In this document: positions 11,149-24,285 of the stretch, one piece after another | How positions within the stretch are numbered: the stretch's first letter is position 1 | Layout: each line of letters starts with the position of its first letter | Assembly (NCBI GenBank): GCA_020055645.1 | Contig: CM034549.1 | Coordinates: 13,654,430-13,718,429, forward strand | DNA: 64,000 nucleotides | Origin: Tomocerus qinae | Taxonomy: Eukaryota > Arthropoda > Collembola > Entomobryomorpha > Tomoceridae | Direction of reading: 5' to 3' | Position numbers and translations under genes: made by a program | The notes under the pieces: model-generated | What the model was told of the DNA's origin: nothing | What the model saw: only the letters and a program-made list of their open reading frames with translations | The model's database searches: none

Positions 11149-12811
11149 TTAATCTAACGTAGGCTGATCTGGTTGAAGAAATGCATTAAAAAGCATGGGC
11201 ATCAGACTATTATTCGACCTGTCATTCCTGTCTGCCAGATTGAAGAGAGATTTTCCAGCACTAGCAACCAGTTTACGAAGGTAAGGGTCTCGGTTGAAAC
11301 TGGGTTCATAAATCTCTTTAATACTTTTAAACCCTTGGGAGTTGTTCCTAAACAGAAAAGAAAGATAAAACCTGTTAAAATACAATTTTTTGTTCAATAT
11401 ACTAAGCTTGTTAAAACCATGTGCAATATAAACTAAGCCATTATTATGGTATGGTATTAGGAATAAAAATGTTGCAGAATGTTAAAAGATTAGAAATAAA
11501 ATTGTGAATGAAAGAATTAACAAAAAGAATATCACAATTTGTAATAAGGAAATTTAAGGTACTTACAATTTAGCACATTCAACCAAAAAACGAACACCAT
11601 TAAGTAAAGGAGATAAATCGCGCACTTCTTTCTTAATTAAAACCAAGAAAGCTTGCTCTGCTTGGTTAACTCTTTTCGCGACAAGAAAAGTTACCACAAG
11701 GTTGGCAACTACCAAATCGAATTCTTCCTTCAAAATTCCAATATTGGACATTAAAAGGAAAGTTAAAGCAGCAGCAACTTTTCCGTCGGTAACTCTCATT
11801 ATATGTCTCCATGCATCAGCATAAAATTGTTCTGAAATTCGATTTAAAGTAACATATTTATATTTAGTCATTAATCACTACAGAACCATTCATCAGTGAA
11901 ATTAATTCAAAAAAAATCTGGAAAAATTTAATTCGCTAATTTTTATCACCTGAAATATATATTTCAGCTACTGTTGCGTGAAATCTTCCTGATAATTCAG
12001 AGCTACCAAGCCATTCCATCATACCGGATACGTAATTAGCTCTTTCGGGGGTTGGAGGAATTTTTGTAGTTAACCTTAACAGTAATTAATTACATTAAGT
12101 ATAATGTATTAAAGCATTGAACTCAGCTGTTCCAAATAAAATAGTAACTAAAAACAAAATGTGGCATCATATAATATAATATGTCTTGGCCAACTTGATC
12201 ACATTTTCGACTCTACTCTCTTCAACATCAGCTTGTGCAGCAATAAACAACTTTGACAACATAACAGCTACATCAGTTCCACTTTCAACCTACACAAGTT
12301 TCATAAAAACAAATTTTTTTCAGCATATGAATCTATGGAAAACTAATGCAATTTTAAATCAACAGATGAATATATGTATGTAATGTAATGCAGCAATATT
12401 ATAGTAGGTATATGATTATATTATCAGCATTTTACATTTCATTGCTAGCAACTTTATATACTATTCAATGCGTAGTCAATTACCTGCTGATTTTCTAGCA
12501 AAATTATTGAATGACTAAACAAAAGCTCTTCCAACTCTCCATATTTCTTCGAGGTAGTGTATCTAAGAACATAGAGTAAAACATTGCAATAGAATTCCTA
12601 GACAGGGTCATAGTCATAAACATAATGATCTAAAATTAAAAACTAGATATTAAAACTACCTTCCAATTTCCATTGTAAGAAAAAATTTAGAATTATATGT
12701 TTACCTAAAATTTATGGTCCTTAAAAGCTGATGAGCCTCATAAAACATTTTGGAGTCCATAGCAGTCTTCAATTTGAGCATTAATCTTGAAGAACCACCT
12801 CTTTCTGCCAT
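11149..12811 (-). CDS. Get4: Golgi to ER traffic protein 4 homologue (GET4)
   Basis: GET4 scaffolds the GET5/BAG6 complex that hands tail-anchored membrane proteins to GET3 in the cytosol. Six exons on the - strand: 12705-12811, 12484-12562, about 12195-12289, 11950-12074, 11567-11831, 11149-11347, giving about 289 aa. The N-terminus (MAERGGSSRLMLKLK, then FYEAHQLLRTINFRY) carries the alpha-solenoid start typical of GET4. PTPERANYVSGMMEW and EFDLVVANLVVTFL match internal helices, and SFNRDPYLRKLV with a short tail matches the conserved C-terminal block of the family. All phases agree. The one weak point is exon 3: its only phase-compatible GT donor is CAA|GTTGGC, a poor consensus, and the frame otherwise runs into TGA. 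Length is slightly below the human protein (327 aa). Confidence 0.88.
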
Positions 12812-13687
12812 ATCTGAAAGTTCTGCAAATCAGCAAATACGAACAACTAACACCACGCAACCTTTTTCCCTGTCTGCCTTAAAATATAAAAAACCAATAT
12901 CCAATATTAGCAATATATTTGATAATGTGATTATCTGAATGTACAGCTAATGGCTAAACCCAGCTAAGCTAGCTGGGATCAGATCGGCACACGATAAGCA
13001 ATATATAGTAACTTATAGTCATGATAGTTATACAACTATCAAAAATTATACATTTTATTTATAAATCCGAACTTATATAAAAATAAATATCTCCAAAAAT
13101 ATTATGATGTTGCGAATGTATTAAATTAATATGCTTTGTTTACAATATGTTTTACAAAATGGGATAGTGGACGATGATCAGATGAGATTGCTGGGGCTAG
13201 GGGCTAGGACTGGGGGGACTGACTGGTATTAGTGACGGCGACAATAAAAAGCTGACTTTGATCTATAACTGTAGTCTCGGTTCTGCTGTAGTACTGTGCG
13301 GACAACGCGGAGGGAGGTCAAGCAGGAAGGAAAGCTCAATATTTACAAGTTTGAGTTATTCAAAAATCCCTCGAGTGTCTTGTATTTTGGAGATTGCTTT
13401 TGTAGACCACTAAGAGCATTGCGGCAACATTTGATCAGTTTTGAATATCTGGAATTCAAAATTCGAATCGAATTCAGAATTGAAGATCGAATCGAAATCA
13501 AAACAATGTTGAATGTTCATTTTTGGTAATAATTTATTATCAGTTATTATTACAGTTAGTTTCAACATCAACAGTTGAATAGTTTTATGAAATTTAAATA
13601 TAAGTGAACTGTACTGTATTTTCAGTACTTTTATTACTCTGGATCTATTACTCAGGACCACGGCGGGTGCCTGAGTGAATATATATA

Positions 13688-13817
13688 TTACAGAAACATT
13701 TAAAAGTGAGACTCCAAGTTTGTTTATTTTTGAAAATTGACCATCAAAACGCGTGTTAAATTTTTGTATCAATAGCAACCAAGTTCCAAGGAGTCTCACT
13801 TTTAAATGTTTCTGTAA
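13688..13817. mobile_element. Tc1/mariner-type MITE with TA target duplication
   Basis: Inverted termini TTACAGAAACATTTAAAAGT continue into GAGACTCC at both ends, flanked by TA on each side (13686-13687 and 13818-13819). A second copy, split by a later insertion, sits at 54679-55227 in an epoxide-hydrolase intron. Confidence 0.8.
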
Positions 13818-13945
13818 TAGATTTATTATTTGTTATTGAACCAGGTCAGGTAGAGCATTTTTTTCATTTTTAAACAGTTTTATAACCTCGTTGATTTTAC
13901 AATACAATAAATTTAATTTAAATATCAATACCTACGTATACTTTA

Positions 13946-14216
13946 GTCTGGGGTCTTTTCCCTCATTTTTCATTTTTCCCTCATTTTCCCCTCCCCTTCT
14001 TTTCAGAATAAATTGGCCAACTAAAGTATTCTTCTATAGTGACTATCACTATGTACCACTGTAAGGTATACAGTTTTGTGTCAATTTATTCCAAGGAGAA
14101 GGGGAGGGATTTTGAATTAAAATACCTCGTATCCAAAGTGATTTTCAAAAAATTTTACTCAGACTCTTGATTCTCTTATTATGAAATAATAAGAATAGAA
14201 TACAGGAAGTCTTGAT
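13946..14216 (-). mobile_element. 271-bp dispersed element with 13-bp target duplication (copy 1)
   Basis: Flanked by the direct repeat TACGTATACTTTA at 13933-13945 and 14217-14229. The other copy (33415-33692) is in the opposite orientation and aligns end to end. The outer ends are not inverted repeats (GTCTGGGGTC versus AGTCTTGAT), but the core contains an inner hairpin (AGAATAAATTGG arms). A long target duplication without terminal inverted repeats fits a retroposed non-autonomous element better than a DNA-transposon MITE. Confidence 0.7.
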
Positions 14217-15119
14217 TACGTATACTTTATGATTTTCCAGCCCATTAATTTTTACAACTATTGACAGGCCTGATAAGTCTTTCAACTATTGGGAATCTGG
14301 AGTTGTGTGATCTGTGGGATGTGGGAGACGGAAAAGAAAAGATGAATATTCATTTAAAAAGTCTACATCAGAAGTAAAAAATATTTATCCGAACGTATTC
14401 TTCTGAAAAAATAATTTAACGGATGACGGAGGTGGAGTTGAGGAGTCAATTGCGAAGTAAGTTCTTTAAATTCGATTGTTAATTGTAGACAGTAGAGTAA
14501 ATTCTAATTCTGATTGGAGTCTATTCTTTGGAGCTATAGACTCTATAGAGTACAGAGTTTTAGTCTGTTGCGACGCTGAGTGACTCAGTAACCTTCTCGA
14601 CACTGGGTTTTTAAGTTAGGTACGATTCTTGTCACCGCCATTCTGTCACCTACCGTGCATAACCTCTAAAAACCAATTATTATAACGTAAAAGGTGGCAA
14701 GAAAGTGACTGGTGACATCTTAAATTTTTATGTCAATAGCCTCGCAACCGTTGCATGCAACCGGCGAAAAAAGGGAATTAACCCCAAATGATAGACTCCA
14801 AACTGTTAACACCGTAAATTCTAGTATTGGGTCAATTGCAGGCATTGTGACGTATGTATGCGACCTGTCTGACTTAATTTTGCAATTGATTCAGAATTTT
14901 ATGTTACTCTGAGATTTGTTTTGTCATATTTTTGCAATATAGGTATCAACTATTTCAAGTCGAATCAGTACTTCATAATATGACCAGTAAAAGTAGGTAT
15001 AATTGTGATTAGTGTTTTTTATTCGGGAAGCTTTGACTACACTCATTCTTCTTCACACATGTACACGCACATGCTAATGCCATTGTGTGACTGGGTGCCA
15101 ATGCCATAAAGCCTAAATA

Positions 15120-18100
15120 ATGGAGGGTTATAATAGTATAAGCATTAAGTTATCAACCGACGACTCGGAAATGGTAGTTTCTACAATCGAAAATCAGGAG
15201 GACGACGATAACGAAAGTGGTAGTGATTCTAATGAAGGATTAGACCACGAAACTGAAGAGTGGAATGCTGAGAGAACGGATGGATTAATGAAAGAATATA
15301 ACGACAATAACGACGCTGACACCGAGCTATCGTATCATACTATCGACAGCTTGGCTCCTAATACGAAGGCCTGTTTAAATCCTACAGCTTCTGAAATTGT
15401 CATGCATGACCATAGTTTTATGAGAAAGTACAAATCTAATAGATTTTTAGGAAAATTTTCTCAGCCTGGTTCAGTTGCAAGAATTAAATTGCCAACGGCG
15501 CAAACAAAGCTACCTTTAATTAGGTCTCAAGTAACCATTCCTTCGGAAAGTCCTATTCCGAATGTTATCTTAACCACTATGGATGGAAAACCTTTTCATC
15601 TTGCTCCTGGTAGCCAAATATTACGGTTTGTTCGCAGTACGGAAGCAAGTTTGCGTGCCCAGAATGGAGTTGAAACTGTACAATCAATGGGTTATCAATT
15701 GATAAGTCTGCCTTCCAACAATTCTTTGGAAATAGCCAATACCAGCGTCGTTCAAGAAGCAGACGTTTCTGATGGCTTAAAAAACCTTCCTATAAGTATT
15801 TTAAGCAACAGTGGTAGCACGATAAGTGTCAGTTCTGCTTCTGCCAATGATGGAATGCCCATAATTTCTTCTGTAACAAGTACATGCACCGACTCAAACA
15901 TCGAAAATAGATACCATTCGGAGGTCTTAGAGAATCAGAATTTAAATTTAGATACTGCTCAAATTCAGAATTCCAAGAAAAAATGTAGTAAGCTCACACA
16001 TAAGGCAGCCATAAATGTTGTGCCCCCCCTCCCAGATCCTCTCGCCCTACAAGTTCATCAAGTTGGCAACCAAGGAAGTGGCGATCAAGCTCAACGGTTT
16101 ATGTACTTAGCAGGTCTGTGTAGAGTATGTCTAGTCAGAAAAGAGCATGTTATTAACATATTTATGGACGTCAATATTGGTCCCAACGGCATTATCGAAA
16201 ATTCAAGAGGTCCTCATGCTGCAAGTAGATACAATATTATTTCTGCTCTAAAAACTTTACTTGACGTGGATGTGAGTCATTTTTTTGAATTTTTCTGTAA
16301 CTAACTATTTAATATACATTTTAACTTCTACTAAATATCTAATAATTGCACTAAACTTTTAATTTAAAAAATTCAAGAATTCACTGTTTATTAATGATTT
16401 TAAATAATTATTTAGGTTTATTATGGAGACGGATTGCCTGAAAACATTTGCGTTGAATGCCTGGACAATCTCATGTCGTTTTCTGTGTTCAGAAAAAAAA
16501 TTTCCATAGGCCAGTCAAAATTAAATGAAATAATTACTCAGGTTTGTTATAAACATAACATTTAAGCTTTAGTTCAATGGAATTTATTAAATGTGATCTA
16601 TTACATAATGTGGCACTGCAGCAGTTTGGTAAATGTATGTATGTATTACTGTGTACTATAATGTAATGTATACTTTTAACTTTTGGTACACATGAACAAA
16701 ATTGTCAACTGAAGATTAAATTGTAATGTGGTTAGGTTTAGAATTATAATGAGTTCATTCTTTAGACTTTGACGAGAGCCCCAAAAGTAATCAGCGGGAC
16801 ACACAGGCACGACTGTACACGGCTCAGCATTAAAAAATAAGGGCCATTTAAATAAATACATGAATGAGTTGGCTGAAATTCACGGGCTTTACACTTTTTG
16901 GTGTTCAATGACTAGATGCCACAATTCAATCCTCCTAGATCAAACTATTTTTGAATTTCCCATTTCTAGCTGTGTGCCAATTACCAAAATATCAACATTG
17001 GTCCTATTTTTTTGTCCAATGTTGGAGCATTTGGTCCAGTACATACTTTGCCGAATTTATTTTTAAACGTGCATGAATTTCAATATCAGTAATCTTCTAA
17101 TTCTCCAACGAAACCACTAAGGAGCGTTGACTAAATGATTTAATTCCTGCATATAAGCTTCATCATAAGGAAAATGAAAAGGGCAATATATTTGTGAACA
17201 CGTAATTGATCAGCAGAATTAATTGTTTTTTGTTAACAGGTACAAGGAACTCCAAACATTACTCTTATAAACGATATGGGCGAAAAGGATATAAGAAAAA
17301 CTGACGTGTTCCGGCATTGTGATTCCATAATAAGGGCAAATGAAATGATTAAATCATCCAGCTTCTCTCACTGCGCGATTAGATACTTACCTGACCGCGT
17401 ATTGGATAAAATATTTACTGCAATGGCAGCAATGGTGGGGTTTAAGTCGGGAAAGCTGAAAGAGTTGGAAATGTATGCAATTCATGAACCCTATATAACC
17501 GCTTGGTTTTGCTACACTTGCAATTTGACCATTCACGGTATGTCGATGTATCAGCTATTCTAAAACACAACTATTTTATCTTATGTGTTTCAACTTTCAG
17601 CATGCTTATTACTGTTTTTTATAATACCGTCTTATGTTTTAGGATCTCACGAAGCGTATGCACAGCATTATGTTGAAGTTCATGAAATTAATGATGCTGA
17701 GGATGTTCTTTTCCCTTGTGACATATGTGGATCTTCTTTCAGTCTTACAGATTGTACAGGAATGTCTCAGAATTATGCTGAACATTGGCTACAGCATTTC
17801 TTTTTCCACGAGTAAGAAAACTTAGATTTACATTTAAAAAGTAGAGATTCTAAAGATATGGTTTGCTTGTTTAATCACTACGGCAATTTTCTAGCCAATA
17901 TAATATATGTATTATTACCGATTGGTGAAAATTCTATTAAGAATAAGGTATTCCTGGAAACGACCAATTACTCTGACTATCATATTCCATGTTAACTTTT
18001 TTTAGGAAATTCGGATCTAGTCTGGGGCTTCTAAACCTACAAAAAAAGTGTAAATACAAAGAATGTTCATCGAAAGCTGAACTACAATCTTGATGTGGAA

Positions 18101-20113
18101 AATCTGACATATCTACCTTGGATATTAAGATATCTTCAATTGAATTGCAAACGTTAATAACTTAATATCCAAAGTAGATATGTCAGATTTTCCACATCAA
18201 GATTGTAGTTCAGCTTTCGGCGAACCTTCTTTGTATTTACACTTTTTTGTAGGTTTAGAAGCCCCAGACTAGATCCGAATTTCCTAAAAAAAATTTGAAC
18301 TTTTGACTTTGTCTCACATTGTCAATGATAAGCTCAACGGGCGTGGGGCTTAGTAATATTGTTGTTTGACAAGATGTAGCCCTGTATTGAAATATGCATA
18401 GTGAATACTATGCATTTATTGTATGACTACAGATGAAATCAGTTAATTAAATTGGTTTCGTTGCAGTCACGTTGGTTCAATCAGGTGGAGAATTGCTGTT
18501 ATAAATAAGTAGACCACAAAGAAGTACCAAAAATAAGGTCGTACTTGAATTCGAATTTTCGGAAATAGTTTCATTGCAGACGTTCGTTCAAAATAAGAAA
18601 AGAGGTACCAAGAAGGATAAGAAAAATGTAAGGTAGTACGTCTAATATTTGGAAATATTTTCATTGCAATCCTTGGTCAGACGACCTTTTGACTTCTTGT
18701 TTCATTCATTCAAATATGCCCCTCCTGTCGAAAGTTATGAGGAAATCTTTAAATACATGGAGAAATAGGTAGATAGATAAATAGATAGACAAAGAAAGAG
18801 GGACAAATTACTCCCATACAGTAATCTACCAATTCTGGAATAATAGTTATCGAGGTACTTCCTTAAACTTACAGTACAGTCCATTAAGTCTACAAGTGCA
18901 CGGGCTTTAGAGTTGGATTTTTTGAGGTACTATCTCTAACTTTAATTAATATCCATAGAGATTTTATTATTGATGAAATAGTCAAATTCACACACTTTAT
19001 CGAATATACGCGTACCTTAATTACAGCATAGTACATACTATTTCTACTTAATATATTACCTATGTACTGTCAACTGCTGTTTCTATTTTATTAATTTAAT
19101 TTTACACTTTAACAGATGTAACATTTGTTTGAAAAAGATGCCCAGTATAAAAGGAATGTGGGTTCATAAAAGGTCTGCGCACAGTTCTTCTGACAAAATA
19201 TATCAGTGCAACATTTGTGAAAAGGCCTTTTCAAAAAAAGCTCATTTGGATGCTCACAAAAAGACACACTTAGACCCTGAAGATAGAAAGCAGCATTTGA
19301 ATTGGTGTAAAATATGTGGCAAAGGTCTCACCAGCAGTTTAGCAGCTCATATGTCATCTGTTCATTCAGAAGAACGACCATGGAAATGTGAAATATGCAA
19401 CAAAGGGTTTAAAAGAAAAGAAATTTTAAATGGACATCGATCTACAGTACATTATAATCTAAAGAAATACCAGTGTGAACTTTGTGGTGTGTATTTGAAA
19501 TCTCACTCATCAAAAGCACAACACTTGCTTCGGCATAAAGGTGAAAAGTCGCATTCGTGCACTGTGTGTGACAAAAGGTAAATTACATCATAATTAATAA
19601 TTAATAAAATCATTGATTGACATTATAATATTTTAAAATAATGTCACAATGTATATATATTTTTTAATTTTAATGTGTGTTTAGTTTTTATTCGTCCCAC
19701 GCTCTGCGAAGTCATATGATTAAGCATAAAGAATCCGGTGAAAACCAGTGTACTATATGCAATAAAATTTTCAAAAGGAAAATCTATCTTACTGTAAGCA
19801 AAATTATTTAATTTATCTGCTGACTATGATGTAAAAGTTTTTTCATTTTGTGTCATTTTAATAAATTTTAGGAACATATGAGGTTACACACTGGAGAAAA
19901 GGTAATAAAGCAATGTATAAAATATTCTAGGTTTCATACTATCTCAATTATGAAAGCCCACTAACTCGTAGCCTTGTTTTTTAGCCACACGAATGTCACA
20001 TATGTGGCAAACAGATCAGAATGAAGTCTAACTACTACAAGCATATGAAAATTCATAGCCGACGGGTGTATGAAAATAAAGAAGTTATTAACGTAGATCA
20101 GGACGTGACTTAA
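15120..20113 (+). CDS. ZAD-containing C2H2 zinc-finger protein
   Basis: Eight exons: 15120-16271, 16416-16541, 17240-17537, 17643-17811, 19116-19577, 19685-19793, 19872-19901, 19985-20113; 824 aa, all phases consistent. The first 330 residues are acidic then Ser/Thr-rich. A ZAD follows across the exon 1/2 junction (CRVC at about residue 338, then YYGDGLPENICVECLDNLM), which binds one zinc with two Cys pairs and mediates dimerisation. About ten C2H2 fingers follow, two divergent (exons 3-4) and eight regular, including YQCNICEKAF and HECHICGKQI types with a TGEK linker. A nuclear, DNA-binding transcription factor is expected; target unknown. ZADs usually sit at the N-terminus, so the long leader is unusual. 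AATAAA at 20139 and 20150 are probable poly(A) signals. The 1.3-kb fourth intron holds a hairpin MITE. Confidence 0.87.
18001..18287. mobile_element. Long near-perfect hairpin MITE in the zinc-finger gene intron
   Basis: Arms of about 125 bp (TTTAGGAAATTCGGATCTAG outermost; inner arm ends near CCTTGGATATTAAG) fold with very few mismatches around a short loop near 18140-18160. It lies in the intron 17812-19115, transcribed on +. Confidence 0.8.
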
Positions 20114-21221
20114 AGTTGGGATTTTTCATTAATTTAATAATAAATGTCCAATAAAATGTAATTAATCGAATATACTTAATCGAATTTAATTAGTTTGCTA
20201 TAATTAGTAGTAATTAGTTAAAGTTATGGTTTGAAATTGAATTGAAAGCAAATGCCCCAGACATGCAATAACATGCCTACACACTACACAGATTATTGTT
20301 GTTCTTTCTTAGTTCATATGGCATGATCGATATTATTACTATTTGTTACATTTAGATTAGATAATACTTCAATGTATGAATATAAAAATAAATTTTGCTA
20401 ACGCTAATCAAAATGTCCATCACAGAAACTATAATAATTTTGCCTTTTTGTTATATACAGATGTTACTTACAGGAAATTTGTATACAGACCGGACATATG
20501 TAAAATGCCTATAGGATATAATATGTATTTTCAAAAACCAAAATTATGATTTTTATCGAACCTAACCAACTTTTTGACTGTCAAAGTACTTTTATGTAAG
20601 TTTGATTCGTTAAAAATCAATATTTTGGTTTTTGAAAATACATACTATATCCTATATTATATCTATAGGCATTTTGCATACCTGTACAAATCATAGAAAT
20701 AGAAAGATTACAAGATTTAAATCAATGAGACTAAATATTATGTTTAAAAATCGAAACACAGTTTACACCGAGCTTACACAAATTGATTCAAATATTTATT
20801 ATATATTTAACAAATTTATATTTTGGTCAGTCAACTTGTATCTCTTACACAAACTGAGTATAGATATATTAGATATAATATATTCACTGTATTTAACCCT
20901 TGGAGTAACCGTTGTTTCGCACTTAGGACTAGTACTAAAATCGTACTTGTATTGTTGTGGTTAAAGTTGTATAATAGTTGTCTTTAATTTTATTTACTAA
21001 CTACTAACTGCTAACAATGCTTAAAAGTACAAGTGAGTACTCACAAATCACAATGTTTCGGCATTATAATATCATACACTTGTCGCCAATTATTAAATTA
21101 ATTCAGTGTAATTGAAAATATTTGACAATGCTAAAATATCGGCGATTTTTAAGAAAACTTTTGGTTCATTATTATAGACCCTTCTTTTCTTCTATTCCAC
21201 TTTCATTTCCATTCTTTCATA
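20114..21221. other. Intergenic, with a palindromic element
   Basis: 3' ends of the zinc-finger gene and SPT4 face each other across this stretch. Apart from the inverted repeat at 20505-20680, AT-rich sequence only. Confidence 0.5.
20505..20680. mobile_element. Palindromic MITE-like element
   Basis: Arms GTAAAATGCCTATAGGATAT... and its complement, including ATTTTCAAAAACCAAAAT on the left and ATTTTGGTTTTTGAAAAT on the right, around a spacer of about 60 bp. Confidence 0.65.
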
Positions 21222-22566
21222 TTACCTCTGGCTTACATCTCTTGAGCGGTACGGCATTCCCCGAGTCTTCATCTCTCTAATGATTCCAGGTGGTAGCTTC
21301 CCTGAAACGGAAATCGCGTACACTCCCTTGACAAATCCAGCTGTAGTTACAAATTACAATTAATAAAGGAATTATGAATCCAAGTTACTCCAAATTCAAA
21401 GTTATAAATTCTCCGGACCAATATATAATAAAATTCCCTTGAATCCCATTTCCTTTTTCTAAATTTTTTAACTTTAAGAATTATATATATATTATATATA
21501 TAATATCATTTATTATGATTTCTGCCAAACAATGTTGGTAGCCACTAGCCAGTATGACTCAGAATACTAATAACAATTTAAGTATTTAGACAACAAAAAC
21601 AAACGCTTAATTTAGAGAATATCTAATTTAAAAAGTAGTATCAAATTTTGTAGTGTTTACAGTTAATTGTGTGAGTGTGGTTTGTAATCACTGTACAAAT
21701 GGTAGCGTAAAATATGAAATATTAATAAAATTTAACCACGAATCACTGTTACAACATCACTAGCATCAGATATCAGAGATAATGGTAGATTGAATTCTTT
21801 GACAAAATCAAAATACCACAACAAAAATTCCAACTTTTTTACTTCTTCCCATAATATATTCACAAATCTGAATTTCAGATAATTTTTATTCATGAACAAT
21901 GAAAGAAAAATCAAATCGACAATTACGATAATAAAATAAAAAATATTACAACACCACAAAAACGTGAATAAGTTTTTTACTAGTTTAACCTGTTCGTTGC
22001 CATTTACACACCCAACTGTCCTCGGAACTGATTACAGCAATCATCCTGAAATTGAATAAAAAAATAATGGAAAACCTACAACCAATCAACCAACTATACT
22101 GTAGCCAACAGCCTAAAAAAATGTGTAGTGTGCACAAATAAATCCTCGAAAAAGTTAAAAAATTTAATTATTATTGGATTGGTGAGTGATTAGATTGTGA
22201 AATGCAAAACAAGCTAAAAACATCAAAAAATCACCTACCCGTCAAAATTAGAACTGGTGCAAGCATAGACATTCTCGCGATTATGTTTCATGCGGAGAAA
22301 GCTGTCACAATTTTCGCATCCGTCAAACTCAAATTGATCGAAAGTCTGTAAGTTGATAAATACTAAAATTACATAAAATAATTTGAAATTATTTATATAC
22401 ACGATACCAAGTTACTGGCCAAGCATTTGTTGTCTGTGGAACACCTTCATCTTTCTCAACGGCTAAAAATTGAAAATTTCATAAAAGAATATTTTACCTT
22501 CAACAAAGAGCATATAAGACAGGCCCGTAGATTCCTTAAGTCTTTTGGCACAGTGTCCATCGACAT
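21222..22566 (-). CDS. Spt4: Transcription elongation factor SPT4 (DSIF small subunit)
   Basis: SPT4 pairs with SPT5 in DSIF, which controls RNA polymerase II pausing and processivity. Four exons on the - strand: 22498-22566, 22239-22345, 21990-22045, 21222-21340; 116 aa, against 117 in human, and every phase fits. The zinc-binding cysteines are C16 and C19 (RACLIC) and C33 and C36 (GCENC). [19 protein letters not shown]-like [26 protein letters not shown] and [17 protein letters not shown] follow the family order, ending in the basic RSRDVSQR tail. Start is taken at ATG 22566 ([11 protein letters not shown]); a second ATG two codons later is equally usable. Confidence 0.95.
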
Positions 22567-23485
22567 TTTTGGTTTTGCAACTTTCTTCTCGTTCCTAATC
22601 CCACTAACACAAGTGAATCTCTCGGAATTTGATCTAAAAATACCTTTGTTCAACTAACCTTTGTCTAGTACTAAACCCACACTAAACCTTATATTTGCCT
22701 TGCAAATAGGTCTAGACAGTTTCGCTTTAAAAAATGGATCCGGTTTGCTACTATATTCGATATTCGTTACAAATTAGTTGATGGCCGATGTGGAAATGAG
22801 GGGAGGCGGCCAGAATAACCATGGATATTTATAATAAATAATAAATCACAACACAACAGATTATTTCATTTCAAAATTTTATATGATTTCGTAAAACATA
22901 ACATTCTCAGGGGAATATTTATTGCAACATTTGACTTTTGAATAACAGTCGTTTGATTTCAGTATATATTACATATACTTTTTCTTTTTGCATATCATAT
23001 TAATACCACCATCCTAAGCTACACTATCATATCAAACTACTCCATTCTATACATAAAACAAGTTATAATTGAATGGGATCAAGAAGTACACTTTTCAAAA
23101 ACAATCAAAATTTTATTTGGAAATTTATAAAACGGCTTAAATATTTTCGAAGTAAATACCCGACAGCCGTAACCTATGTTACTCAAAGAACTGATAACAT
23201 TTCCGTATATTGACCATAAACGAGATCAGGGATTGGCTGCCGTCGCAAACACCGTTCCATTTTAGCCGACTGAAAATTGTATTGATTAGCTGGCCTGCTT
23301 GTGGCCAAAATGGCCAAAAATCTTGGTTTCACAAATCACGGATGATTTGCTCAGTTAACAGATCCCAGTTTTTGACCATTTTAGCCAATTAGGAAATATT
23401 AACGACTGGCTAAAAATTAAATGTCTTAAAAGTCATTTTAGCCGACCAACCGAACACTTTCCCAAGTCAAGGTAGGGTCCAGACT

Positions 23486-23807
23486 GAATTTAGGGATACC
23501 GTTACCTCCGTTTTCTCTTATACCGTTTACTCCAAGATGCCACATAACCTATTATTCTAACATATTGCCTCCCGTAACCATTTAGCCTCTTTTCTAACCT
23601 AACATAATAAAAAATAAACATAGCTAACAAATAACATGTTTAGTTTTTATTAGGTTAGGATAGAAAGGAGGCAAAAATAGTGACGGGACGCAATGGATGT
23701 TAGGATATTTTATTAAGTTTGGAGGAAACGGATAATAGGTTATGTGGCACTTTGGAGGAAACGAGATTGGAGGAAATGGAGGAAACGGTATCCCGCTGCC
23801 TAAATTT
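23486..23807. mobile_element. Inverted-repeat element nested in the 2.65-kb element
   Basis: GAATTTAGGGATACCGTT... at the left and GGTATCCCGCTGCCTAAATT at the right are complementary, continuing through CACATAACCTATTA / TAATAGGTTATGTG. The repeated GGAGGAAACG words lie in the right arm. Confidence 0.65.
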
Positions 23808-23965
23808 AGCCTCCAAATTTTCCAACGCTGAAAAGATTTACCCCTCCCGCCCACTGAACTTACCAAATAAACCACTGCCCACTAACAACACGTAGTGCGT
23901 AGGGGTATAAAAATTGAGATTTCAAGTTTATGTGCATGTAGTGATTTAACCATTTAAAATTAGTC

Positions 23966-24285
23966 TCAGTGTACAAAGCAGTCTAAAAACTAAGAGTTTT
24001 TGTGGACACTGCGGTGAGAAAGTTAAAATTTCGAGTTTCTCAATCGAAATTATAATTTTTAGGCAAATTTGCACAGAAACTCAAAATTTTAGTTTTCAAA
24101 CCGAAGAAATGACCACAAATGCAATTTAATTTTCATACCGCAAAGAATGCAAAGGAACTCGATTTTACAGTTTTAGTTCGTTTGTCCACAGAAACTCGAA
24201 ATTTTTGTTTTGGAATCTGATTTTTTAGAATGCAATAAGCATTGAAACTCGAAATTTGAATTAACAGACTGCTTTTTGTGCACTG
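23966..24285. mobile_element. MITE with CAGTG...CACTG ends
   Basis: Termini CAGTGTACAAAGCAGTCT and AGACTGCTTTTTGTGCACTG are inverted. Several short internal copies of ACTCGAAATTT occur in both orientations. Confidence 0.6.

Larger units (their letters stand above)
12812..15119. other. Divergent intergenic region between GET4 and the zinc-finger gene
   Basis: Contains both promoters, by inference, plus a 130-bp MITE (13688-13817) and a 271-bp hairpin-bearing element (13946-14216). No further gene was recognised; short frames near 13300 and 14730 have no domain signature. Confidence 0.5.

Noticed and set aside
14730..14912. Short frame upstream of the zinc-finger gene as a possible 5' coding exon
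   Set aside because: No clear donor in phase with the ATG at 15120 and no family signature; at most 5' untranslated sequence.
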